Position numbers and translations under genes: made by a program
In this document: one piece after another, positions 14,919 through 21,463 of the stretch
How positions within the stretch are numbered: the first letter of the stretch is position 1
Layout: the number at the start of each line of letters is the position of its first letter
Assembly (NCBI GenBank): GCA_964583605.1
Contig: CAZOWL010000057.1
Span: forward strand, 1 to 28,957
Length of the DNA stretch: 28,957 nt
DNA from: CAZOWL01 sp964583605
GTDB taxonomy: Bacteria > Pseudomonadota > Gammaproteobacteria > Chromatiales > Chromatiaceae
Direction of reading: 5' to 3'
The notes under the pieces: model-generated
Told to the model about the DNA's origin: nothing
What the model saw: the letters and a program-made list of their open reading frames with translations, nothing else
Database searches by the model: none

Positions 14919-16301
14919 TCAGTGCCTAAATGCGACGGGATCACGGCAGATCGCGAATCGCTCGGCCCAGCGCCCGACTAGCTCTGTGAGCATGGCCCCG
15001 CCTGCTTCGGACGCAGCCGGTTCCGGCAACGGTCGGCGTGTCAGCAATCCGAAGAAGCGCTCCTCAGCGGATCGGCCGTCGATGTGATAGCTCCGACCGG
15101 CCGCGGGCAGGCGGATCGTTTCGCCCGAGCGCACCCGCCGTGGTGCCTGCTCCGACCACAGGTCCTCCAGCACCTGGTCAGTGGCATCCAGGTGAAAGGC
15201 GTAAAGCCAACCGTCCGCTACGGGCTCCAATACCAATCGAAACTGGTCCGAGCCAGCTAGACAGGTGCCCGTTTCGCAGGGCCGCCAGGGGCGGTAGCCG
15301 CCCTGATGCGCAACTCGGCACTCGGCACCCAGCGCCAGCGGCAAGGGTCGCCAGCAACGAGCCACCAAGTCGCGATCCGCCGACAGTTCGCCACAGTGGC
15401 TTGGCGTTGCCTGCATCCGGTAAAGCACGGCGCCGCCAAGCACACTAAGCCCTGCAATCACCAAGAGCACTACTATGAAATTCGCGAAGCACATTCGCTC
15501 CCTCGCCCTCTGGGAGAGGGTTGGGGTGAGGGAACGATCAGGGGCGAGGCGACCTTTCATCATCTGGGGTGGCTCGCCTCGGCCCATGATCGTTAGCCAG
15601 GCGTTCCCGAGCAGCGCTCGCGCTATCACCGCTCGATCCGGTTCCGAGATAGGCTCAGGCGGCCAGGCTGCGCCCATGTCCGCTAAAGCCGCAACACCTT
15701 CGCAGCGGGTACCTGCTGCGATCAGATCGGCCAGCAGTCGCTGCTCTGCTTCTGTCAGCTGATCCAGGTTGGCGCGCGGTAGAACCAGCAGCGGTGTGAC
15801 GAGCGACTCTCTTGCGAGCGCCTGCTTGATGACCTCCAGCTTCTCGGCGATCCGACCGACTGGAGCGATCCGACCATCGCTCTGAACCTGACCGGTCGCG
15901 ACGACCGGGCGGCCGTTGAGCCGCGGGAGGCAGCCACGGGTGATCTTGTCCGCGATCGCCAAGGCCAGCGTGTAGCTCGTACCAGAGACTTGATGGCGCT
16001 CGTTGAGCACGAGCTCCACCATGAGCGGCCCATCCGCTGCGCCTGGATGGCAGCCGCCGCACAGGCGTTCGGTACGAATCGTGCGCTCGATCTCTTCGTC
16101 CGCGCCCATCTTGTGGGCGACCGGACCGGTCAGGGTCATCCGGGCGTGTAAGCCGGCTCGTCCCCAGTCGATGACGCGCACCGTCCTTAAGCCCTGGTCG
16201 CAGTTGCCGGCCAGCGGGAAATGAACGGATGCCTGGCGAACACAGTCCTGCTCGGCTATATCGGCAGGATCTGCAGACGCACCCTGTGGACCCTTTCCCA
16301 T
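14919..16301 (-). CDS. Lon-like Ser/Lys protease domain + membrane helix + DUF4384, with in-frame REP
   Basis: The 460-aa protein has three parts. Residues about 40-215 resemble the Lon proteolytic domain: QVSGTSYTLALAIADKI carries the candidate nucleophile (Ser106 or Ser109), and ATGQVQSDGRIAPVGRIAEK with Lys154 aligns with Lon's TGE...GGLKEK lysine. No AAA+ ATPase domain is present. Residues about 235-276 are a translation of a REP element (15474-15597). Residues about 272-296 form a membrane helix (FIVVLLVIAGLSVLGGAVLY), followed by a DUF4384-like domain (FRLVLEPVADGWLYAFHLD, then IRLPAAGRSYHIDG). The ATG at 16301 is a best guess and overlaps the upstream gene by 46 bp. The protein may be one membrane protease, or two genes welded by the REP, in which case the second would start at the ATG at 15492-15494 (MCFANFIVV). 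Confidence 0.75.
   Translation of the reverse strand: MGKGPQGASADPADIAEQDCVRQASVHFPLAGNCDQGLRTVRVIDWGRAGLHARMTLTGPVAHKMGADEEIERTIRTERLCGGCHPGAADGPLMVELVLNERHQVSGTSYTLALAIADKITRGCLPRLNGRPVVATGQVQSDGRIAPVGRIAEKLEVIKQALARESLVTPLLVLPRANLDQLTEAEQRLLADLIAAGTRCEGVAALADMGAAWPPEPISEPDRAVIARALLGNAWLTIMGRGEPPQMMKGRLAPDRSLTPTLSQRARERMCFANFIVVLLVIAGLSVLGGAVLYRMQATPSHCGELSADRDLVARCWRPLPLALGAECRVAHQGGYRPWRPCETGTCLAGSDQFRLVLEPVADGWLYAFHLDATDQVLEDLWSEQAPRRVRSGETIRLPAAGRSYHIDGRSAEERFFGLLTRRPLPEPAASEAGGAMLTELVGRWAERFAICRDPVAFRH
15474..15597 (-). repeat. REP-like two-hairpin element, copy 3, inside a coding region
   Basis: This is a full copy in inverted orientation, from TATGAAATTCGCGAAGCACA to CCCATGATCGTTAGC. 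On the minus strand it is read in the frame of the surrounding gene without a stop (MGRGEPPQMMKGRLAPDRSL...), adding about 42 residues between the Lon-like domain and the membrane helix. Confidence 0.9.
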
Positions 16302-16810
16302 AGCGGCTCGTCGTGGTCCCAGAAGCCCGAAATCATCCCGTCGACGTCCGGATGTCCAGATAGCCAAACCCATCCTTCACTGTCCACCAGCTGAAAACCG
16401 CTCGGGGTTGCAGCGACCAGAGCCGGCATGATCTGTAGTGCAATGTGCCATTCTCGACCATCTAGATCGACGGGGGTGAGCGCGATGCTGTAGCCCTCTC
16501 CAGCCAGGTGCAACGGGCCGACGGCGGGAGTCCTGTCGGCCGCGGCGAGCAGCTGAAGCGGGCGCGGCTCGATTGCCTGCGTCTGCCACGCGGCTAGCGC
16601 ACGAGCGTGCTCGAGGTGGCGGAGCCAGGCGAGCCGATCGCGCGTCGCCGCCGAGCGGGCGAGAAGACGCCTCTCCTCCGAAGTCAATGGCTCAAGGCCG
16701 AATATCGCAGCACGGAGGCGCTCGTCGGTCAGCCCGGGCTCATCGTCATGGTCTTCCATGGCGATGGTCTCGAGGATCGCTTGAATCAGTCGGCCGTGCC
16801 CTGTGCTCAA
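16256..16810 (-). CDS. Unknown protein, possible anti-sigma-like regulator
   Basis: I do not recognise this 184-aa protein. It is soluble-looking, with an acidic N-terminus (MEDHDDEPGLTDERLRAAIF), a helical segment LTSEERRLLARSAATRDRL reminiscent of the N-terminal part of anti-sigma factors, and a C-terminal beta-rich part (EWHIALQIMPALV, EGWVWLSG). The start is TTG at 16810, supported by a ribosome site TGAGGT five nt upstream that overlaps the stop codon of the preceding gene; this implies coupled translation. An ATG at 16759 is the alternative. It follows the HTH-ended protein by 8 bp and overlaps the Lon-like gene by 46 bp, so the three are co-expressed. The regulator role is speculation from position. 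Confidence 0.65.
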   Translation of the reverse strand: MSTGHGRLIQAILETIAMEDHDDEPGLTDERLRAAIFGLEPLTSEERRLLARSAATRDRLAWLRHLEHARALAAWQTQAIEPRPLQLLAAADRTPAVGPLHLAGEGYSIALTPVDLDGREWHIALQIMPALVAATPSGFQLVDSEGWVWLSGHPDVDGMISGFWDHDEPLWERVHRVRLQILPI

Positions 16811-16815
16811 TCGTT

Positions 16816-16821
16816 ACCTCA
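16816..16821 (-). promoter_or_regulatory. Ribosome binding site that decides a TTG start
   Basis: TGAGGT, five nt before TTG at 16810, contains the TGA stop of the upstream gene. No comparable site precedes the alternative ATG at 16759, so TTG is the better start. Confidence 0.55.
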
Positions 16822-17784
16822 GGATTCCAGGTCGCGGCGTACCCAGGGCGCGATCTTGCGCACTCCGGCAGCCACGCGGTTGCGATGGGTCTGACGAGTA
16901 TGGCCGTAGGTCTCTCGAAACGCACCGTCGGACATTGGTGGCACGCCCTCCCGATACTCGAGGATCAGCGCCGCACGCTCATCAGGTGTGAGACCGGCGG
17001 GGCTGCCCGGATCATCGATGTAATAGTCGATGGTCTCCTGCAGATCGGACGGCAGGTGGGCGACCAGCGCCGGGTCATTCTCCACATCCCCTATATTCAG
17101 GTGGGGCAGGAAGGCATAAAGATAGGCGAGGACGCCCTCGACCGAGGACACGTCATCGAGTCGATAACGCGCATTCGGCCGTTGTGACTCGGCGAGGATC
17201 GCGGCCGCAAGCTGCGCCGGGTCGTCGAGCCTGCGCAACGACCAGATGCGCTCGGGGCCGGAGAGTCCTATGGCCTGCCGTTCCCAGTCACTCTTGACCT
17301 GCTGCATCAGGTGGCGAATACGCGCCCAGTTGCGCAGCCGATGCTGTCCCGTGGGGCCATCGATCTCGAACTTGGCCTCGTAGAAGTAATGCGAAAGGGC
17401 CGTCCATAGGATCGCCCGGGCCCGGTCGTCGTCTCCCGACGTCCAGGCGGTGCAGATGTCCTCGTGACTGCGTTTCAGCTGCTGTGCCATCCGATGCGGG
17501 CTGTGGAATAGGCGCAAGACCTGCGACCAGGGCGAGTCCGCGCCGCACGGCCTGCCTGTTGGGCTGCGCAATGCGGCAAGGATACGCTGTTCCAGGTCCC
17601 GACCCACATGCCGATCGATCCAAATCTCGACAACCTGGGCCAGATCGGATGAGTCGCAGCCGGCCGGTTCGGGACAGATCGCCTCTAACAGTGCCCGGGC
17701 ATGGGTCAGCATGCAGACACGGTGGAGCCTGCGCTTGTAATCGCACCAGTTCCCGCCCAGGAACTCGTAGACCTCGTCAGACAT
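16819..17784 (-). CDS. Unknown protein with a C-terminal HTH-like segment (sigma region 4-like)
   Basis: This 321-aa protein is the first gene of the putative operon. Most of it matches nothing I know: it is helical, with six cysteines or so spread through the N-terminal half and a Trp-rich middle. The last ~60 residues (LTPDERAALILEYREGVPP, then FRETYGHTRQTHRNRVAAGV and RKIAPWVRR) read like sigma-70 region 4 or a similar helix-turn-helix: an ERAAL-L-EY helix, a short loop and a basic recognition helix. A transcription factor or divergent sigma factor controlling the downstream genes is plausible. The ATG at 17784 (MSDEVYEFLGG) is chosen over longer in-frame starts, as the upstream 37 codons show no coding character. 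Confidence 0.7.
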   Translation of the reverse strand: MSDEVYEFLGGNWCDYKRRLHRVCMLTHARALLEAICPEPAGCDSSDLAQVVEIWIDRHVGRDLEQRILAALRSPTGRPCGADSPWSQVLRLFHSPHRMAQQLKRSHEDICTAWTSGDDDRARAILWTALSHYFYEAKFEIDGPTGQHRLRNWARIRHLMQQVKSDWERQAIGLSGPERIWSLRRLDDPAQLAAAILAESQRPNARYRLDDVSSVEGVLAYLYAFLPHLNIGDVENDPALVAHLPSDLQETIDYYIDDPGSPAGLTPDERAALILEYREGVPPMSDGAFRETYGHTRQTHRNRVAAGVRKIAPWVRRDLES

Positions 17785-17933
17785 GTCGCACTTCGCTGTG
17801 GTCCGATGAAGATCTATTGGCGCCAGCGGCCCGGCGCCAAACCCGTTATGCTTTTTCCCTACGCGAGCCCTGTTATTTACGCAGAGTCTAGCCATCGATC
17901 GTTACAGTGCCTGTCGCGGATTTCGCGCTTACA

Positions 17934-17947
17934 TTGACTTAGATCAA
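17934..17947. promoter_or_regulatory. FNR/ANR-type palindrome
   Basis: TTGACTTAGATCAA matches the FNR consensus TTGAT-N4-ATCAA at 9 of 10 fixed positions. It lies 150 bp upstream of the first gene of the minus-strand operon. A weak -10-like TGTAAC at 17901-17906 (minus strand) would put the transcription start near 17894, roughly 45 bp from the centre of the site, close to the class II activator position. Oxygen-responsive control of the secretion operon is inferred. Confidence 0.5.
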
Positions 17948-17957
17948 AAAGAACCTC

Positions 17958-17992
17958 GAGAGAATTGCGGACGATGTCACAGAAATTCTCTC
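17958..17992. promoter_or_regulatory. 9-bp perfect inverted repeat near the FNR-type site
   Basis: GAGAGAATT (17958-17966) and AATTCTCTC (17984-17992) are perfect inverted copies 17 nt apart, 11 bp beyond the FNR-type palindrome. It could be a second operator or a short hairpin; nothing decides between them. Confidence 0.3.
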
Positions 17993-18021
17993 TTCCGTCC
18001 TCCCTGTCGTTGCGCTACTCG

Positions 18022-18146
18022 TAGCGATCATGGGGCGAGGCGAGCCACCCCAGATCACGACGTGTCGCCTCGCCCCTGATCGTTGCGTCACCTCAGGCCT
18101 CTCTTAGAGCGCAAGGGAGCGAACGCGCTTCGCGAGCTTCACAGTA
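18022..18146 (+). repeat. REP-like two-hairpin element, copy 4
   Basis: The first stem is well kept (GCGATCATGGGGCGAGGCGA with TCGCCTCGCCCCTGATCG). The second half has diverged (GCGTCACCTCAGGCCTCTCT), making this the most decayed of the full copies. It sits between the divergent TPS operon and CAP gene. Confidence 0.85.
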
Positions 18147-18273
18147 CGAGCCGCGCCAGGGCACGTGAAGCTGGTCTAGGCCGCGACAAACCGCGCTTGG
18201 TATGCTGAGCGATGCCCGCTGGCGGAGACAGGCAGACAAAGCAGCCGCCAGCCCACACTGCGCACGATATGAC

Positions 18274-20403
18274 ATGAAACCGTCGGCACCCAACCGCTGG
18301 GCTTTAGCCATCTATCCCGTAGTTGCGATGGCGCTGTTCGCTGCCCCGTGCATCACGGCCCGCGCCTCCACCTGGCCTGCAGACCGACCCGCTGGCGGCT
18401 TCGCGATCGACCCCCAGGATCGGTTCTTGGCTAGGTCCTTCTACAATGTCGTCTACCGCGCCTCGGAAGGCACGCCGATCGAGTGGACGGGCGACGTCGG
18501 GACCTGCGCGCCGGGGACCACGTCGACCAGTTTCAAGGAGGCAGTTCGCGCGAGGGTCAACTACTTTCGGGCCATGGCTGGGGTGCCGGCATCCATCGCG
18601 CTACGGTCGGAATTCAATGTCGCGGCGCAGCAGGCGGCCCTGATCATGAGCGCCAACAACAGCATCAATCATCATCCACCGGATAGCTGGTCCTGCTGGA
18701 CCGGGGTCGGCGCGGATGCCGCTGCCAGCTCGAACCTCTCGCTCGGACGCACGGGCTGGGACGCAGTCAACGGGCAGATGCGGGACAATGGGGCGAACAA
18801 CGCCGCAGTCGGCCATCGTCGCTGGATCCTCTTTCCGCCGATCGCCGAGATGGGAACCGGCGACATTCCTTCTGGGAGTGCACAGAGCGCCACGAACGCC
18901 CTATGGATCAACGATGGCCGGCTGTTCGACCCGCGACCGCCGACGCGCGAGGAGTTCGTCGCCTGGCCGCCACCGGGCTATGTGCCCTATTCGATCGTCC
19001 CGGCACGCTGGTCGTTCTCCTATCCGGGGGCCGACTTCGGGGCCGCCACCGTTATCATGAGTCAAGCGGGCCTGCCGGTTGCCGTGACGCAGGAGACGGT
19101 CACGCCGCCACCCGGCTCGAGCAGCTTCATCGGCGACAATACCCTCGTTTGGGTGCCGGCCGGATTGGATGCCGACGCATCGAGCACCAACTGGCCTCGA
19201 CCGACTGATGACATGGCCTACCAGGTCACGATCGAGGATGTCGTCATCGGCGGGCAACCCAGAAGCTTTCACTACACGGTCACCATCATCGACCCGTTAC
19301 AGCGGGCCCCGGACGAGGCCCGCCCGCTGGTGTCAGGCCCGGCCCAGGCACAGACCCTGGCCTCGACGGCTTACGCGATTGCACCTGTGCCGCATGCCAT
19401 CGGCTACGCGCTGCGCACGCTGGAACCGGAGGCCTACGTCGGCATCGAGGGCGCCGAAGACGGCTACTCCGGGATCCTCGACGGCACGGATCCGTCCTAT
19501 CCGCTGATCTCCTCGGCCATCCACGCCAATGGCTCGCACGCCTTCCACCTGGCGCATACCAACGAGAGCCCACCCCCGGATCAAACCATTACCCTCGCCG
19601 AGCAATTTCTCATCGGCGCCGCGGCGTCACTGCGCTTCAAGACCCGGCTATCTTGGGCTACGTCCGACCAGATTGCGCTTGCCGAGGTGTCGGTCGATGA
19701 CGGCAATACCTGGATTGATCTCTACAGACAGTCCGGCGCCGGCGGCCAGGGTGAGACCGGCTTCTCGCAACGAAGCGTCTCGCTCGCCGATTACGCGGAT
19801 CAGGTCGTGATGGTTCGCTTCCGCTACGCAGTCCTGGCAGAGGGCAATTATTCATGGTATCCAACCACCGACGAGGGCGTCGTCGGCCTCTATGTGGATG
19901 ACATCGAGCTGGTGGATGTCATGCGGGTCACCGACGACCACATCACAGACCTAGGCCTTGACACCTCCTTCGACTTCTCACCGGAGGCGCCAGGCCATTA
20001 CGTACTGCAAGCCCGCGCGTCCCTATGGCAAGGCTATCCGCCGCTCGAATGGGGGCCAGCCACGCCCGTGACCGCCGTCGACTACGGCGACCTTGACACG
20101 GACGGCGATGGCGAGCCAAACCTCACGGACACGGATGACGATGATGACGGCCTGCCCGACAGCTGGGAAATCGGCTATGGCCTTGACCCGCTCGATGCGA
20201 GCGACGCCGCGCTCGATGGCGATCAGGACGGGCTGACCAACCGCGACGAGCATGAGGCCGGGACGGATCCGGGCAACGCCGACACCGACGGTGACCGCCA
20301 CCCTGACGGCGCCGACGCCGATCCGCTCGACCGCATGAATCCGATCCCGCTCGAGGCGCTGCCGAGTTCAGGCGGTTGGCGGGCGATCCTGAGGGACCGC
20401 TAG
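18274..20403 (+). CDS. Exported CAP-domain protein with TSP3 repeats and GGWRAIL tail
   Basis: The 709-aa protein has a signal peptide (WALAIYPVVAMALFAAPC), a CAP/SCP-like domain (about residues 86-190: EAVRARVNYFRAMAGV, HH at 133-134, NNAAVGHRRWILFPP), an Ig-like stretch, a choice-of-anchor-J/MAM-like beta domain (about 515-590: LRFKTRLSWATSDQIALAEV, VSVDDGNTWIDLY, GLYVDDIELVDV), and calcium-binding thrombospondin type 3 repeats (from residue 603: DTDGDGEPN, DTDDDDDGLPDSW, DGDQDGLTN, DTDGDRHPDG). It ends LPSSGGWRAILRDR, a tail shared with the protein at 21464-24298. CAP proteins are extracellular; bacterial members have no general activity assigned. The ATG at 18274 directly precedes the signal peptide. 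An extended -10-like TGGTATGCT is at 18198-18206. Confidence 0.85.
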   Translation: MKPSAPNRWALAIYPVVAMALFAAPCITARASTWPADRPAGGFAIDPQDRFLARSFYNVVYRASEGTPIEWTGDVGTCAPGTTSTSFKEAVRARVNYFRAMAGVPASIALRSEFNVAAQQAALIMSANNSINHHPPDSWSCWTGVGADAAASSNLSLGRTGWDAVNGQMRDNGANNAAVGHRRWILFPPIAEMGTGDIPSGSAQSATNALWINDGRLFDPRPPTREEFVAWPPPGYVPYSIVPARWSFSYPGADFGAATVIMSQAGLPVAVTQETVTPPPGSSSFIGDNTLVWVPAGLDADASSTNWPRPTDDMAYQVTIEDVVIGGQPRSFHYTVTIIDPLQRAPDEARPLVSGPAQAQTLASTAYAIAPVPHAIGYALRTLEPEAYVGIEGAEDGYSGILDGTDPSYPLISSAIHANGSHAFHLAHTNESPPPDQTITLAEQFLIGAAASLRFKTRLSWATSDQIALAEVSVDDGNTWIDLYRQSGAGGQGETGFSQRSVSLADYADQVVMVRFRYAVLAEGNYSWYPTTDEGVVGLYVDDIELVDVMRVTDDHITDLGLDTSFDFSPEAPGHYVLQARASLWQGYPPLEWGPATPVTAVDYGDLDTDGDGEPNLTDTDDDDDGLPDSWEIGYGLDPLDASDAALDGDQDGLTNRDEHEAGTDPGNADTDGDRHPDGADADPLDRMNPIPLEALPSSGGWRAILRDR

Positions 20404-20474
20404 CGCTCCGGAGCACGGCGTAGGGTCGAGTTCCCCTCTGAGAGTCAGCCCGGTTCGCGGCCCCCGGGCCAGCC

Positions 20475-20603
20475 TTTACGATGAAACTCGCGCAGCACGT
20501 TGGCTCCCTCGCCCTCCGGGAGAGGGTTGGGGTGAGGGAACGATCAGGGGCGAGGCGACACTTTATGGTCCGGGGTGGCTCGCCTCGCCCCATCATCGTT
20601 GGC
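20475..20603 (-). repeat. REP-like two-hairpin element, copy 5
   Basis: This is a full inverted copy, TTTACGATGAAACTCGCGCA to CCCATCATCGTTGGC, lying between the convergent CAP and Uma2 genes. Both stems are intact apart from scattered changes. Confidence 0.9.
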
Positions 20604-20612
20604 GACGCGCGA

Positions 20613-21227
20613 TCAGATATCTTCTGGTGCGCCCGGCCGCGGCTCGTCGCCCGACTTCTCGCTCGCGTGCACACCCTCGAAGACTTCATCGAAACCAAGT
20701 GCCAGGTCAAGCGAGGCGATGCGTATATCGCCCTGTTCGGCGCGGTAGTCGTGCAGGAGCCATTCATCCTCCGCTGTACGCCGGAAGCTCTCGATACGCC
20801 GTCCAGGGATGTCGACCAATAGGTATTCCTGCAGCGCAGGCAGGCGACGGTAGGCCGCGAACTTGTCGCCACGATCGAAAGCGGCGGTGGCCTCGGAGAG
20901 AACCTCAATGACCAGGGTTGGGTGCTCGATGTAAAGCTCGGCCACCTGGTCGCGCGGATCGCACGAAACCATGACATCGGGATAGAAAAATGCATTGTCC
21001 GCGGCGACACGCAGCTTGAGATCCGCGATGTAGGCTTGGCAGTGGCCGTCGCGCAGGCGCTGCTTCAAGGCGGCAAACAGGTTTCCGGCGACGACCACAT
21101 GCTCGCGCCGCGCGCCGACCATAGCGAACACCTCGCCATCGACATATTCGTGCTTGCCGCGTTGCTCCGCCTCCCACGCGAGGTAAGCCTTGGGGTCAAA
21201 GCGCGATTCGGGAGCTGGCTGCGGCAT
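20613..21227 (-). CDS. Uma2 family (PD-(D/E)XK-like) protein
   Basis: This 204-aa protein begins with the usual AYLAWEAEQRGKHEYVDGEV. It carries GARREHVVVAGNLFAAL, DLKLRVAADNAFFYPDVMVSCD (the acidic catalytic strand), HPTLVIEVLSEATAAFDRGD with the Glu of the core, then KFAAYRRLPALQEYLLVD with the Lys and the helix. It belongs to the common long Uma2 subgroup and is quite different from the two other Uma2 proteins here. The stop lies about 10 bp from REP copy 5. It is probably monocistronic; biological role unknown. Confidence 0.92.
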   Translation of the reverse strand: MPQPAPESRFDPKAYLAWEAEQRGKHEYVDGEVFAMVGARREHVVVAGNLFAALKQRLRDGHCQAYIADLKLRVAADNAFFYPDVMVSCDPRDQVAELYIEHPTLVIEVLSEATAAFDRGDKFAAYRRLPALQEYLLVDIPGRRIESFRRTAEDEWLLHDYRAEQGDIRIASLDLALGFDEVFEGVHASEKSGDEPRPGAPEDI

Positions 21228-21463
21228 CGGTTGGCTCCGTTAGGCGATTCGCGAGCTCGGTGAGCTGGGGCGAACGGATACTGTCTGAGCCATGGCGATC
21301 TGGACCGTCCCGGAGCATAAAAGCCGGTGCGATGAGCTCGCGAACCGCACCGTTCGCGCGCCGGCCGAACGCGGTGCGGTTTGTTCCTCAACGGCACCGC
21401 ACAATGAGGGCTTTCACGGTAAACGGCATCGAGACATCCAGTCGAGCGGCGTCAAGTCCGAAT

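Noticed and set aside
20340..20403. The GGWRAIL tail as a standard IPTL-CTERM or PEP-CTERM sorting signal
   Set aside because: There is no membrane helix and no terminal basic cluster after the motif; the chain ends within a few residues.
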